A DNA stretch of 64,000 nt from Sphingomonas sp. (GCF_017744835.1 NZ_JAGIAM010000003.1:1-64000); one strand, 5' to 3'; counted from the first letter of the stretch, positions 24,769 to 34,416 are shown. A program made the numbers and translations. Notes: generated by a model not told the origin, from the sequence alone.

Positions 24769-24904
24769 GGATGGAGGGTTGTGTCTCGCCGAACGTTCGC
24801 GATTAGCTGCCCGTCGGCTTGATAGGGCAGGAGTCGCGGCTATTGCCGCTTGGTGGAAGAAAGCTATTCCCATTTTCGAAGCCTGAAGCATCTAGGGACG
24901 AGCG

Positions 24905-25366
24905 TTGAAATCCAGATTGAAGCTGCTCTGCCTGGCGTTTCTGGGGATCATCGCATTCGTGACGATCGGCATCGGGCTGGAAAACTACCTCGGCGTTCCG
25001 TTTGCCGTGACCTATCGCGTGGCATGCGCGGGTGCGTGTCTCTATATAATCGCCCAATTCGGATCAGATTATCCGGGGGAGCGGTGGCCTTGGATCGGGC
25101 TCTTGATAGCGCTGCTGTTCAACCTGGGCCTGTTCTTCTCGCCGCTGGCCCGCCTGCCGGCGTCGAAGGGAGACATACTGTTCTTTGGCTTGCCCGACGC
25201 AACCATCATGTTAGCCGCGCGGATCGTCTCCTATCGCGTTACGGACGACCATCAGCGTGCGGTGCGCCAGCAGATGATCGTCAGCCTCATCCTGGCCATG
25301 GCGTTTTCCGCGCTTTTCCTCTCGATCATGTTCATTCCGTCGCCTTCGCCCATTGATCCGCGCTAG
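24905..25366 (+). CDS. Hypothetical four-helix membrane protein
   Basis: A 153-residue inner-membrane protein with hydrophobic segments at about residues 5-25, 38-52, 63-82 and 123-143 and a charged loop RIVSYRVTDDHQRAVRQQ before the last helix. No family is recognised. The start is TTG 24905 behind AGGGACGAG. It stands alone between two copies of the dispersed 3' element and has moderately lower GC than the halogenase gene. Regulation is not visible. Confidence 0.65.
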   Translation: MKSRLKLLCLAFLGIIAFVTIGIGLENYLGVPFAVTYRVACAGACLYIIAQFGSDYPGERWPWIGLLIALLFNLGLFFSPLARLPASKGDILFFGLPDATIMLAARIVSYRVTDDHQRAVRQQMIVSLILAMAFSALFLSIMFIPSPSPIDPR

Positions 25367-25459
25367 CAAGAGGCGGTTGAAAACCCTCTACTGCTGGCGG
25401 GATAGGGCGGTCGAAGCCTGACGAAAGCGAGAGTGCGAGGGGTTTCGCGCCCAATGGCT

Positions 25460-25531
25460 GACGGTTCAAAGAGCAGCGCCGCCCGGAGCCGGCGCAGCAC
25501 CAGCCAAGCAAGCGAAATCCTATTTTGCAAG
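25460..25531 (-). repeat. Dispersed 3'-end element, copy 4 (partial)
   Basis: From GACGGTTCAAAGAGCAGC to CCTATTTTGCAAG this is nearly identical to the distal third of copy 2 (24700-24768). It lies 94 nt after the membrane-protein gene and keeps the same orientation relative to that gene. The CTTCCCACTTTTCC block is missing. Confidence 0.75.
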
Positions 25532-25632
25532 CTCGGGGCGGCCGGTTGCCGGACGTCGGTCACCGGGTGGAAAGCTGTCGTTAACAGGCGCGGGCGCATT
25601 ACTGGGACGATTGGCTGTTAGGGAGCCACGCC

Positions 25633-26073
25633 TTGCTGATTAAATCGCTCGTGCTGGTTTCGACGTTGCTTTGCGTCAGTGCTCAGGCCGACTCAGCAGA
25701 TGTGCAGGACCGATTGCTCGGCGCAGCCGAGATTCGCGCAGCGCTAAGCGGCAAGGTCATTGCCTACGGCCCGAAGGGCTGGGCAGACGCCGGCATCCAC
25801 GAGGAATTCCAAGAAAAGGGAATTTGGAAGGGGATCTACTACTCATTCGGGCCAATCCCCTTTTCCGGCCGCTGGTCAGTTGTGGGCAATCAACTGTGTG
25901 TCAGCCCTGACCGACGCGCGATCGTGGCCCACTGGTTCGAGGGGAGTCGTTGCCGCAGCATTTGGCGTGAGCGAACATCCGGAGCACTGAAGCTCGAACA
26001 TTTGAACCCTGGCTTCGACAAAATCGGCCCACTCTCGGTAAAAATCACCGAGCTCAGCAACCTCAGACGATAG
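25633..26073 (+). CDS. Hypothetical exported protein
   Basis: A 146-residue protein with a Sec signal peptide (LIKSLVLVSTLLCVSAQA-D). The mature domain, including GRWSVVGNQLCVSPDRRAI and a second Cys shortly after, suggests a small disulfide-bonded periplasmic domain of the type that reads W-x-V-x-G-x-x-C; the family is not certain. TTG 25633 follows AGGGAG. It is followed by a decayed copy of the dispersed 3' element. Confidence 0.65.
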   Translation: MLIKSLVLVSTLLCVSAQADSADVQDRLLGAAEIRAALSGKVIAYGPKGWADAGIHEEFQEKGIWKGIYYSFGPIPFSGRWSVVGNQLCVSPDRRAIVAHWFEGSRCRSIWRERTSGALKLEHLNPGFDKIGPLSVKITELSNLRR

Positions 26074-26124
26074 TGGCAGCTATCGGGGCGCTTGCTGCCG
26101 GTCCGCTTTTCGCGCCCGCTCGCT

Positions 26125-26175
26125 GTTCAAAGAGCGCAGGCCGATCCGATGGACAGGGAACCAGGCAGGCGGAAT
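26125..26175 (-). repeat. Dispersed 3'-end element, copy 6 (decayed fragment)
   Basis: GTTCAAAGAGCGCAGG followed by ACCAGGCAGGCGGAATCC corresponds to the B and A blocks of copies 2 and 4, with several substitutions. It lies ~50 nt after the exported-protein gene stop, in the same relative orientation as the other copies. Confidence 0.5.
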
Positions 26176-26227
26176 CCCGGGATCGCGCGCGGCGTCTTCC
26201 AAGGAGGCGATCGGGCGCGCGAGCATC

Positions 26228-27199
26228 TCAGCCGAGACCCTGCGCCCGCGCCCACGCGACGAAGAGTTCCTTCCAGCGCCGTGCGGGCTCCCCTGCCGGA
26301 CCGGGGAGTCCGAGGCCATGTTCGCCGGCGGTGAACAGGTGCGTTTCCACCTTCACGCCGGCCGCCTTGAGAGCGGCGCGCATCTCGAGGGTGTTTTCGA
26401 CCGAAACGACGGTGTCGTCCTCGGCATGGGCCAGGAAGCAGGGCGGGGTGGCGGCGCTGACATTCTGCGCAGGGCTGTGCGCTCGCTGCACATCGGGTGA
26501 CGGTTCCGGGCCCAGCAGCATGTCGCGCGAGCCCTGGTGCGCGAGCGGCAGGCGCATCGACTGGACGGCATAGATCGGCGCCGCGATCGCCGGCCGCGCG
26601 CTCAGCCGATCGGCGGCATCGACGGGGTCATAGACTCGCGCCTCGCTCCGGGTGGCGAGATCACCGCAGACATGGCCCCCGGCGGAAAAGCCGAGCGCGC
26701 CGACCTTGTCCGGATCGACGCCATATTGCGCCGCGCGCGCACGGATCAACCGCATGGCGCGCTGCGCATCTGCAAGCGGCACATCCGCCCGGTTGGCCCA
26801 GCCCTCGCCCGGCAGACGATAATAGAGCACGAAGACGGTCCAGCCGCGCTCGGCGAGCCAGGGCCCGATCTGATAGCCTTCCACGTCGATGACGATCACC
26901 GAGTAACCGCCGCCCGGCGTCACCAGCAGCGCCGCCCCGTTCGGCTTCGACGGCCGGAACACTTTCATGCGGGGGCGGGCGATGCCCTTGACCATGCGGC
27001 CGTGGCGTTGGGCATTGCCGGTCTCGATCACCTGTTCGACGGGCAAGATCGGCGGCGCGCCGGGGGGAATGCCGGGCCACAGCTCGATCTCCTCCGCCGG
27101 AAAGGCAGGCCAGGCGCCGGACTGCTGCGCAGCACGCGCAGGGGCGCTCAGCAACCCTGCAGTCACTCCAGCCAGCAAGGCTTCGCGACGATTCAGCAT
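26228..27199 (-). CDS. Exported alpha/beta-hydrolase (carbohydrate esterase-like)
   Basis: A 323-residue secreted esterase. An RR-containing leader (NRREALLAGVTAGLLSAPARA-A) is followed by an alpha/beta-hydrolase fold. VTPGGGYSVIVIDVEG contains the oxyanion GGG, and ALGFSAGGHV contains the nucleophile elbow G-x-S-x-G. AHAEDDTVVSVENTL gives the Asp and HLFTAGEHGLGL the His. The closest known type is the acetyl-xylan/pectin acetyl-esterase-like group. ATG 27199 is chosen because the longer track ORF begins far upstream inside the lipoprotein gene. It probably removes acetyl groups from plant polysaccharide in concert with the nearby hydrolases. Confidence 0.85.
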   Translation of the reverse strand: MLNRREALLAGVTAGLLSAPARAAQQSGAWPAFPAEEIELWPGIPPGAPPILPVEQVIETGNAQRHGRMVKGIARPRMKVFRPSKPNGAALLVTPGGGYSVIVIDVEGYQIGPWLAERGWTVFVLYYRLPGEGWANRADVPLADAQRAMRLIRARAAQYGVDPDKVGALGFSAGGHVCGDLATRSEARVYDPVDAADRLSARPAIAAPIYAVQSMRLPLAHQGSRDMLLGPEPSPDVQRAHSPAQNVSAATPPCFLAHAEDDTVVSVENTLEMRAALKAAGVKVETHLFTAGEHGLGLPGPAGEPARRWKELFVAWARAQGLG

Positions 27200-27279
27200 C
27201 AGCGTCTGTCCATTCCCCTGTCGGAGGCGGCCTGCCGCCGAGGGACGGGGGCGTCGCCGGCAGGACCAGGCGCGCGGCC

Positions 27280-27612
27280 TTACTGCGCCGGCTGGGCTTC
27301 GTTGGCGCCTTCGTCGCGCGAGACGCGGGCGGTCATGCCGGTGGCGTCTGCGTCGTCCTGGGTCTGTTCGCTGGGGGCGATCTCGGGGGCGGGGGCCGCC
27401 ATGGTCTCGGCAGTGGTGTTGTCGACGCGCGCGGCGGGCGGCGCTTCGTCCGCGGGCAGCTCGGTCATGTTGGTCGCGTCGGGGATCGGCATGGTGTCGG
27501 TGGCGTTGACGGCCGGCGCGGGCTGCTCGTCGTTCGAGCCGCCGCCGCATGCGGCGAGGCCGAGCGGGGCGAGGGCGAGGGTCGCCAGCACGGCGATGCG
27601 CTTGATGGTCAT
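27280..27612 (-). CDS. Small acidic lipoprotein
   Basis: A 110-residue protein with a classic lipobox, APLGLAAC-GGG at residues 15-22, followed by a low-complexity acidic tail rich in Ala, Pro, Asp, Glu and Thr without secondary structure. It is probably an outer-membrane lipoprotein with an extended linker; no enzymatic motif is present. It lies 14 nt downstream of the L,D-transpeptidase gene on the same strand and is probably cotranscribed with it, which hints at a role in the cell envelope. Confidence 0.75.
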   Translation of the reverse strand: MTIKRIAVLATLALAPLGLAACGGGSNDEQPAPAVNATDTMPIPDATNMTELPADEAPPAARVDNTTAETMAAPAPEIAPSEQTQDDADATGMTARVSRDEGANEAQPAQ

Positions 27613-27626
27613 GGTCTTTCCCTTTT

Positions 27627-29156
27627 TCAGCGTTGCGCCGCGGTCACGGCCGAGCGGTTTTCGATCTTGGATGCCAGCGTCTTGTCCCAGCCATAGGGGT
27701 CGGCGCGGAAGTTCATCGTGCCGTTGGCGCTGGCATAGGCGGTCCAGTAGAGCAGATAGACCGCCACCTGGTCCTGGTCCTTCAGCGGCACGCGCAGCGT
27801 CTTGCCCGCGTCGATCGCCGCCTGGATCTGCGGCGGCTGCCATTCGGGATCGTTGCGCAGCAGCAGCTGGGCGAGCTCGCTCGGCTTCTCCAGCCGCACG
27901 CAGCCATGGCTCTCGAGCCGGCTGAAGCGCGAGAAGGTGGTCTGGCTGGGCGTGTCGTGCAGATAGACCGCATAGGGATTGTTGAAGTCGAACTTGTAGC
28001 GGCCGAGCGCGCTGCTCGGCCCCGGCTGCTGCTGGATGCGGCGATTGGGGCCGGTGCCGATGATCTTGTAGTTGTTGCGCTTGAGATAGGCCTCGCCCTT
28101 CGGGAACAGCTCCTTGGCGGCGATGCCGGCGGGGACGTTCCACGGCGGATTGAGCACGATCGAGTGGATCTTCGACTGGAGCATCGGCGTCTCGTTGCCC
28201 GGACGGCCGGTGACTGCCTTCATCGAGAAGATCGCCTCGTCGCCTTCGAACACCGTCATCACCGCGGCGGCGATGTTGACCTGGATGCGTTTCGCCGGGA
28301 GGGTCGCCGGAAGCCAGCGCCAGCGCTCGAGGTTCGCCATGATCTGGCGCACGCGGTCGCCCGCGGGCACGTTGAGCGCGGCGAGCGTGCCGGTGGAGAC
28401 CACGCCGGTGGGATTGAGGCCGTAGCGGCGCTGCGCGCGCTGGACCGCGGCCTGGAGCGGCGCATCGAACTTGGTGCCGGCGGGATCGACTGCGCTGTCC
28501 TCGACCGCGAGGCGCTTGCGCAGCGTCGCGACGCGCGCGCCGGTGGCGCCGAGCCCCATGTCGGGGCCGGCCGGGATGGTCGGCCAGCCGCCCGCCGCCT
28601 CGATCTTGCGATAGGCCTGGAGTCCCTTCTGGAGCGCGTCATAGCCCGAATAGGGCGGGGGGAGCGCGCGGATCCACTGGGCGATCCGGTCACGCTTCAC
28701 GGCGTCGGCGAAGCCGGGCAGCGGGTCGTAGGGCTGGGGGCGGAGGCCCCAATTCTCCTGGAAGTCGCTGGTATCGAGCCGGCCCGAATGGACCGCGCGG
28801 GCATAGTCGAGCGCGGCGCGGACCAGCGCGTCGTTGTCGCGGATCGGGGGCTGCGCGCTGCCGTCGTGGCGCAGGCCCTGGGCGAAGGAGGCGTCGGCCA
28901 GCATCTGGGTGAGCTGCGCGGCCTGGGTGGCGTTGAGCTTCGGCAGCGCGATCGGCTGGACCGGCGCGGGCACGGGCACTGCCTGGACCGGCGCAGGCAC
29001 GGGGGCCGGCGGCGGAACCTGCTGCTGGGGGACCTGCTGTGCAAGCGTGGGGGCCGTGATCAGCCCCGCGCCGATTGCCAGGGCGAGGCCCTGCGGTGCC
29101 AAACTCAAACGCACTGGATACTTCTCCCGCTCGGACGGCGATGCCGCCTGAATCAT
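27627..29156 (-). CDS. L,D-transpeptidase, YcbB (LdtD) type
   Basis: A 509-residue exported enzyme that forms 3-3 cross-links in peptidoglycan or attaches proteins to it. The signal peptide ends APTLA-Q. A Pro/Val/Gln-rich linker follows, then a helical scaffold region and a peptidoglycan-binding domain (LRKRLAVEDSAVDP...YGLNPTGVVSTGTLAALN). The YkuD catalytic domain has VYLHDTPS and the nucleophile motif SHGCVRL. This is the standard YcbB layout and length. The lipoprotein gene follows directly. Two other YkuD proteins are encoded in this window. Confidence 0.93.
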   Translation of the reverse strand: MIQAASPSEREKYPVRLSLAPQGLALAIGAGLITAPTLAQQVPQQQVPPPAPVPAPVQAVPVPAPVQPIALPKLNATQAAQLTQMLADASFAQGLRHDGSAQPPIRDNDALVRAALDYARAVHSGRLDTSDFQENWGLRPQPYDPLPGFADAVKRDRIAQWIRALPPPYSGYDALQKGLQAYRKIEAAGGWPTIPAGPDMGLGATGARVATLRKRLAVEDSAVDPAGTKFDAPLQAAVQRAQRRYGLNPTGVVSTGTLAALNVPAGDRVRQIMANLERWRWLPATLPAKRIQVNIAAAVMTVFEGDEAIFSMKAVTGRPGNETPMLQSKIHSIVLNPPWNVPAGIAAKELFPKGEAYLKRNNYKIIGTGPNRRIQQQPGPSSALGRYKFDFNNPYAVYLHDTPSQTTFSRFSRLESHGCVRLEKPSELAQLLLRNDPEWQPPQIQAAIDAGKTLRVPLKDQDQVAVYLLYWTAYASANGTMNFRADPYGWDKTLASKIENRSAVTAAQR

Positions 29157-29385
29157 GCCCTAATATGCGAATTCTCGCGCGGAGTGCGAGCGGGGAATGA
29201 ACCGGAAGGCGCTCGGGGCCGGTCGCGGCGCCTTTCGCAGCACCGTGAAAATGCGATGGCGCCGCTTCTCAACCGCCGCGAAAGCCGGCATGTTCGCGCA
29301 CGAAGGGCAGTCCGCCGGCCGCAGGCGCTGCCCGACAGAGGTATGCGGCGACAGCTTCATAACGAGCGTCCCAGGGAGAGCAGAT

Positions 29386-30738
29386 TTGGCCAGCACGCGA
29401 TCCACTCAGACAACGTTGGCATATGCCGCCGTCACCACCTTGTTCTTCGCCTGGGGCTTCATCACGTCGCTGATCGACCCGCTGGTCGCGGCCGTGAAGG
29501 GCGTCTTCACGCTCACCAATTTCCAGGCGCAGGCGGCGGCGTTCGCCTTCTTCATCGCCTATGGCGTGATGTCGTTCCCGGCGGCGGCGCTGCTCGCGCG
29601 AGTCAAGTCGATCCCGACGATCCTGATCGCGCTGGGCATGATGATCGCGGGGTGCCTGGTGATGCTGGTCGCGGCCAACGCCGCGGTGTTCACGCTGGTG
29701 CTGCTCGGGCTGTTCATCCTGGCGAGCGGAATCACCGTGCTGCAGGTGGCGGCGAACCCGCTGGCGGCGGCGCTGGGCGATCCGCGCTACAGCCATTTGC
29801 GGCTGACGCTCAGCCAGACCTTCAATTCGCTCGGCACCTTCCTGGGGCCGCTGCTCGGCGCGCATCTGTTTCTCAAGGGCGTCGAAGTGAAGGAAGGCGC
29901 GGCGATCACCGACGCGGTGCGCGCCGACGCGCTGGCGGGCATCGACTCCGCCTATTTCTGGATCTGCGGGCTGATCGCGGCGCTGGCGGTGTTCTTCTGG
30001 CTCAGCCGCCGCGTGGTGACCGAGGCGGCGCCGCCGTCCTCGGCCGAGGCGCGCGGCAGCATCGGCGCGCTGATCGCCGACGCCTTCTCGTCGCGCTGGG
30101 CGCTGTTCGGCGGGCTGGCGATCTTCCTCTATGTCGGCGCCGAAGTGTCGATCGGCACGCAGATGGCGCTGTTCCTCAATTCGGATGCGGTGTGGGGGCA
30201 GAGCGACGCGCCGTTCGGCGTGCCGCTGCTCGGCTTCGCGATGGGCAGCGACGGGGTGCATGGCGTGTCGCTGCAGGAGGCAGGCAAGGCGGTCGCCTTC
30301 TATTGGGGCGGCGCGATGGTGGGGCGCGCGATCGGATCCGCGCTGCTCGCCCGGGTCCGCGCCTCGGCGCTGCTCGCGCTGTTCACCGCCGTGGCGGCGG
30401 CGATGTGCCTCTATGTCGTCGCGGTGGGCGGGGTGACCGCGGGCTTCGTCGCCTTGTGCATCGGTCTGTTCAACTCGATCATGTTCCCGGTGATCTTCAC
30501 CCTGACGCTCGAACGCTCGAGCGCGAGCGAGGAGGCGACCTCGGGGCTGCTCTGCACCGCGATCATCGGCGGCGCCTTCCTGCCGCTGCTGGTCGGCCGC
30601 GTGTCGGATGCGAGCAGCTATTCGGCGGCGCTGATCGTGCCGGCGGCCTGCTATCTGGTGCTCTGCCTGTTCGCGATCGGCGCGGGCCGGGCGCGGGTGC
30701 TGCGGCGCGAGGACGAGGTCGGCCCCTCGATCCACTGA
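29386..30738 (+). CDS. FHS-family sugar:H+ symporter (FucP/GluP-like)
   Basis: A 450-residue inner-membrane transporter with about 12 helices. It has the fucose/glucose/galactose symporter signatures FFAWGFITSLIDPL, NFQAQAAAFAFFIAYGVMSFP and LTLSQTFNSLGTFLGP, and a late motif GLFNSIMFPVIFTLTLE. These are typical of FucP and GluP relatives. The start is TTG 29386, 6 nt after AGGGAGA; the track ATG (29197) would add 63 residues of non-membrane sequence. It is divergent from the transpeptidase and precedes the esterase/oxidoreductase group, fitting uptake of a released hexose or deoxyhexose. Confidence 0.88.
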   Translation: MASTRSTQTTLAYAAVTTLFFAWGFITSLIDPLVAAVKGVFTLTNFQAQAAAFAFFIAYGVMSFPAAALLARVKSIPTILIALGMMIAGCLVMLVAANAAVFTLVLLGLFILASGITVLQVAANPLAAALGDPRYSHLRLTLSQTFNSLGTFLGPLLGAHLFLKGVEVKEGAAITDAVRADALAGIDSAYFWICGLIAALAVFFWLSRRVVTEAAPPSSAEARGSIGALIADAFSSRWALFGGLAIFLYVGAEVSIGTQMALFLNSDAVWGQSDAPFGVPLLGFAMGSDGVHGVSLQEAGKAVAFYWGGAMVGRAIGSALLARVRASALLALFTAVAAAMCLYVVAVGGVTAGFVALCIGLFNSIMFPVIFTLTLERSSASEEATSGLLCTAIIGGAFLPLLVGRVSDASSYSAALIVPAACYLVLCLFAIGAGRARVLRREDEVGPSIH

Positions 30739-30975
30739 GGGCGGAGTCTGAGCGAAGCGAAGGCGCCTGCGCGGGCCAGTAAACGAAATCTGCCGGGCGA
30801 AAAGCCTGACCACCGAAGTCCGCTACCCCGCCAATGCACGCGACATCCCGCGCCTCACGCTGCGTGGGTGGAATGTCGCCGATCAGAGCTTCGAGGTGCG
30901 GCCTTGATCGATCGCGGCGGCGTGACGCAGGATGCCCAGGTGCGCGAACCCGACCCGCTCGTTTCCGGAGGAACC

Positions 30976-31707
30976 ATGACCGATCCCTTCCGCCGCGGCC
31001 TGCTTGCCGCGGGGCTGATGCTTCCCTTTGCCGCCTCCGCGCAGGGCACGCCGCAGCAGGAGACGTGGGAGCAGCGCTGGGCCCGCGAATTGCGCGAGGA
31101 CTGGCCGATGCTCGGCCGCTACCGCGACGAGAACGCCAAGCTGCGCGCATCCGGCGCGAAGACCCACATCGTCTTCATGGGCGATTCGATCACCCAGGGC
31201 TGGCGCGAGAAGCGGCCGGCCTTCTTCAAGCCCGGCCGCGCCGGGCGGGGCATCAGCGGTCAGACCACGCCGCAGATGGTGCTGCGGATGATGGCCGACG
31301 TCATCGCGCTGGGGCCGCGCTTCGTCCACATCATGGCCGGCACCAACGACATCGCGGGCAATACCGGCCCGATGACGATCGAGCAGAGCTTCGACAATTA
31401 TCGCATGATGACCGAGCTGGCGCAGGCGAACGGCATCAAGGTGCTGCTCGCATCGGTGCCGCCGGCGAACGGCTTTCCGTGGCGGCCGGGACTGGAGACG
31501 GTCGAGCCGATCCGCGCGCGCAACGCCTGGCTGAAGGACTATGCCAGGCGGGCAGGGGCGAGCTTCGTCGACTATACGCCAGTGCTCGCCGATGCCGCCG
31601 GAGGCATGAAGCCCGGGCTCGCCTATGACGGAGTGCATCCGACCGAGGCGGGCTATGCCGCGATGGAAACGGTGCTCGAGCCGCTGCTGCGCGCGCGAGG
31701 CGTGTGA
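30976..31707 (+). CDS. Exported SGNH/GDSL hydrolase
   Basis: A 243-residue secreted esterase. After a leader (DPFRRGLLAAGLMLPFAASA-Q) come the four SGNH blocks: FMGDSITQGW (nucleophile Ser), GRGISGQTT (Gly), MAGTNDIAG (Asn) and YDGVHPTEAGY (Asp-x-x-His). This fold includes rhamnogalacturonan and oligosaccharide acetyl-esterases. The position among oxidoreductases and sugar transporters supports a carbohydrate de-esterification role. ATG 30976 follows GGAGGAACC. Confidence 0.88.
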   Translation: MTDPFRRGLLAAGLMLPFAASAQGTPQQETWEQRWARELREDWPMLGRYRDENAKLRASGAKTHIVFMGDSITQGWREKRPAFFKPGRAGRGISGQTTPQMVLRMMADVIALGPRFVHIMAGTNDIAGNTGPMTIEQSFDNYRMMTELAQANGIKVLLASVPPANGFPWRPGLETVEPIRARNAWLKDYARRAGASFVDYTPVLADAAGGMKPGLAYDGVHPTEAGYAAMETVLEPLLRARGV

Positions 31708-31866
31708 CGCTGCGGATCGGCGCTTCCCGGCGGCCGAATTTGCGCTAGCTTTCCGAATGCTTCGGGCGAGACCTGCGCAACGTGGGGGACACGCCCGCCA
31801 CCTATCACGTCATCAACTGGAAGACCCGGCCACGCCGAAGGACTGACGCAAGAGGGAGGAAGCCGC

Positions 31867-33033
31867 ATGGACCCGTTCGACCGCCGCGCGATACTGATGG
31901 GGACCGGAATCGCCGGGCTGGCGGCGGGTCTTCCCGCCGGGGCGTTCGGCCAGTCGGCCGCGCAGGGCAATGCGGTGTCGGAATCGGCCGCGCCCGCCGG
32001 GCCCGAGCCGGGGGTGAAGCACCGCATCGATTTCGGCGTGATCGGGCTCGACCACGCGCATATCTACAGCATGACCGACGCGATGATCCGCGGCGGCGGC
32101 ACGCCCACAGCGTTCTTCGCGACCGACCCGGTGCAGATCGCCACCTTCCGCAAGCGCTATGGCAATGGCGTGCGGCTGGCGCGGAGCGAGGATGAAATTC
32201 TCGCCGACAAGTCGATCAAGCTCATCGTCGGGGCGCCGGTCCCGGATCTGCGCGCGCCGCTGGGCATCCGGGCGATGCGCGCGGGCAAGGACTATCTGGG
32301 CGACAAGCCCGCGATCACCAGCCTCGACCAGCTCGCCGAGGTCCGCCGCGCGGTGAAGGAGACCGGGCGCAAGTTCGCGATCCTGTATTCCGAGCGGCTC
32401 GAAGTACGCGCTGCGGTCCATGCCGGGCAGCTCGTCGACCAGGGACGGATCGGCAAGGTGATCCAGACGGTCAACCTCGCGCCGCATCGGGTCAGCCCTG
32501 CGAGCCGGCCCGACTGGTTCTGGGACAAGGCGCGCTATGGCGGCATCCTCACCGACATCGGCAGCCATCAGGCCGACCAGTTCCTCTACTACACCAAGAC
32601 CACCAGCGCGCAGGTCGTCGCCGCGCAGACGGGCAACCTCCGCCACCCGGACCGACCGAAATTCGAGGATTTCGGCGACATGATCGCCACCGGCAACGGG
32701 GGCACGGGGTATGTGCGGGTCGACTGGTTCACCCCCGATGGGCTGCCGACCTGGGGCGACGGGCGCCTCTTCCTGCTCGGCACCGAGGGCTATATCGAGC
32801 TGCGCAAATATGTCGACATCGCCGGGCGGCCCGGCGGCAACCACTTGCTCGTCGCGGACAAGAAGGGCGTCGAATATGTCGATTGCTCGAAGGTGCATCT
32901 GCCGTTCGGGCCGCAGTTCATTGCCGACGTGGTCGAGCGCAGTTCGGTCGCGCAGGATCAGGACCAGGCGCTGCTCGCCGCCGAGCTGGTACTGACCGCG
33001 CAGAAGAATGCCACCCGGCCGATCCTGGCCTGA
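31867..33033 (+). CDS. Gfo/Idh/MocA oxidoreductase, Tat-exported (1 of 3)
   Basis: A 388-residue oxidoreductase with a twin-Arg leader (FDRRAILMGTGIAGLAAG, cleavage near AFG-Q). The Rossmann segment FGVIGLDHAHIYSMTD lacks the usual GxGxxG spacing. The catalytic lysine is in YLGDKPAITS (DKP in place of EKP). The C-terminal half has the typical open sheet with GSHQADQFLYY. It probably acts on a sugar or glycoside in the periplasm; cofactor binding may be altered. It is followed 16 nt later by a second family member. Confidence 0.85.
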   Translation: MDPFDRRAILMGTGIAGLAAGLPAGAFGQSAAQGNAVSESAAPAGPEPGVKHRIDFGVIGLDHAHIYSMTDAMIRGGGTPTAFFATDPVQIATFRKRYGNGVRLARSEDEILADKSIKLIVGAPVPDLRAPLGIRAMRAGKDYLGDKPAITSLDQLAEVRRAVKETGRKFAILYSERLEVRAAVHAGQLVDQGRIGKVIQTVNLAPHRVSPASRPDWFWDKARYGGILTDIGSHQADQFLYYTKTTSAQVVAAQTGNLRHPDRPKFEDFGDMIATGNGGTGYVRVDWFTPDGLPTWGDGRLFLLGTEGYIELRKYVDIAGRPGGNHLLVADKKGVEYVDCSKVHLPFGPQFIADVVERSSVAQDQDQALLAAELVLTAQKNATRPILA

Positions 33034-33049
33034 GCAAGGGAGGGGGACC

Positions 33050-34402
33050 ATGGAGCTTTCCAGACGCAAGCTCATCCAGATCGGCGCCGCGGTCGCCGCG
33101 CCCGTGATCGTGCCGTCGAGCGTGTTCGGCCAAAACGCGCCGTCGAACCGCATCGCGGTGGGCGCGATCGGCGCGGGGCGGATCAGCCGCAGCCACGACA
33201 TGAAGGAGATCCACCGCCACGACGACGCGCAGATCGTCGCGGTGTGCGACGTCGACACCAAGCGGCTGGGCGCGGGCATGCAGCTCGTCGACAGCCGCTA
33301 CGCCGCCAAGTCGGGCAAGGACTATTCGGGCACCAGGGGCTATACCGATTTCCACGAGCTGCTCGCGGACAAGGGCATCGACGCCGTCCTGATCTCCACG
33401 CCCGACCACCAGCATGCGCCGATGGCGATCCATGCGGTCCGCGCGGGCAAGCATGTCTATCTCCAGAAGCCCGCATCGTTGACGATCGCCGAAGGGCGCA
33501 AGATGGCCGACGCGGTCGAGCGCAGCGGAAAGGTCCTCCAGATCGGCTCGCAGCAGCGCGGGTCCGAGCCCTGGCCGCAGTTCCGGCGCGCGGTCGAGCT
33601 GGTGCGCAACGGCCGGATCGGGCGGATCAAGCACGTTGAGGTCGGGCTGCCGGGCGACCCCTCGGGGCCCGAGGCGCCAGTGATGCCGATCCCCCGCAAC
33701 CTCGACTACGACGCCTGGCTCGGCACCACGCCCGAGGTCTACTATACCGAGACGCGGGTGCATCCGCAGGACTCGTTCGAGAACCGCCCCGGCTGGTTGC
33801 GGATGGAGCAGTTCGGCGCGGGAATGATCACCGGCTGGGGCTCGCACCATGTCGACGTCGCGCACTGGGGCATGGACATGGAGCATTCGGGCCCGGTCGA
33901 AGTCTGGGGTAAGGCCGAGTTCCCCGCCAGCGGCCTGTGGGACGTCCACGGCCCCTTCGAGACGCACGCGCGCTATGCCAATGGCATGACGATGACGATC
34001 TCGGGCGCGCTGCCCAACGGGATCAAGTTCATCGGCGACAAGGGCTGGGTGTTCGTGACGCGGAGCGGCCCGGTGACGTCGAGCGATCCCGCGGGCCCGC
34101 AGATCGATCCGCTCCAGGCGAGCGATCCGAAGATCCTGACCAGCGTGATCGGGCCGAGCGAAGTCCAGATCCCCAAGACTCCCGAGCAGCATCGCAACTG
34201 GCTCGACGCGATCCGCACCGGCGTGCCGGTGAGCGCGCCCGCCGAGATCGGCCACCGCGCCTGCTCGACCTGCCTCGTCCACCATATCGCGATGAAGACG
34301 GGGCGGCGGCTGAAGTGGGACCCGGAGGCCGAACGCTTCCTGGGCGACGACGCGGCGAACGCGATGCTCAGCCGTCCCCAGCGCGCCAGATACGCAGTGT
34401 AG
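33050..34402 (+). CDS. Gfo/Idh/MocA oxidoreductase, Tat-exported (2 of 3)
   Basis: A 450-residue enzyme with leader SRRKLIQIGAAVAAPVIVPSSVFG-Q. The NAD-binding VGAIGAGRISRSHD and VCDVD are followed by LISTPDHQHAPMAIHA and YLQKPASLT (QKP as catalytic motif). GMITGWGSHHVDVAHWGMD carries the His/Asp pair of the active site. Many such secreted paralogs in Bacteroidetes and sphingomonads are glycoside-modifying dehydrogenases. ATG 33050 follows GGGAGGGGG. It probably forms an operon with its neighbour upstream. Confidence 0.88.
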   Translation: MELSRRKLIQIGAAVAAPVIVPSSVFGQNAPSNRIAVGAIGAGRISRSHDMKEIHRHDDAQIVAVCDVDTKRLGAGMQLVDSRYAAKSGKDYSGTRGYTDFHELLADKGIDAVLISTPDHQHAPMAIHAVRAGKHVYLQKPASLTIAEGRKMADAVERSGKVLQIGSQQRGSEPWPQFRRAVELVRNGRIGRIKHVEVGLPGDPSGPEAPVMPIPRNLDYDAWLGTTPEVYYTETRVHPQDSFENRPGWLRMEQFGAGMITGWGSHHVDVAHWGMDMEHSGPVEVWGKAEFPASGLWDVHGPFETHARYANGMTMTISGALPNGIKFIGDKGWVFVTRSGPVTSSDPAGPQIDPLQASDPKILTSVIGPSEVQIPKTPEQHRNWLDAIRTGVPVSAPAEIGHRACSTCLVHHIAMKTGRRLKWDPEAERFLGDDAANAMLSRPQRARYAV

Positions 34403-34416
34403 ATTTTCTACTTCGC

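Noticed and set aside
27633-30782. 1049-residue plus-strand ORF
   Set aside because: Runs antisense through the L,D-transpeptidase and out of frame through the FHS transporter; no recognisable domain.
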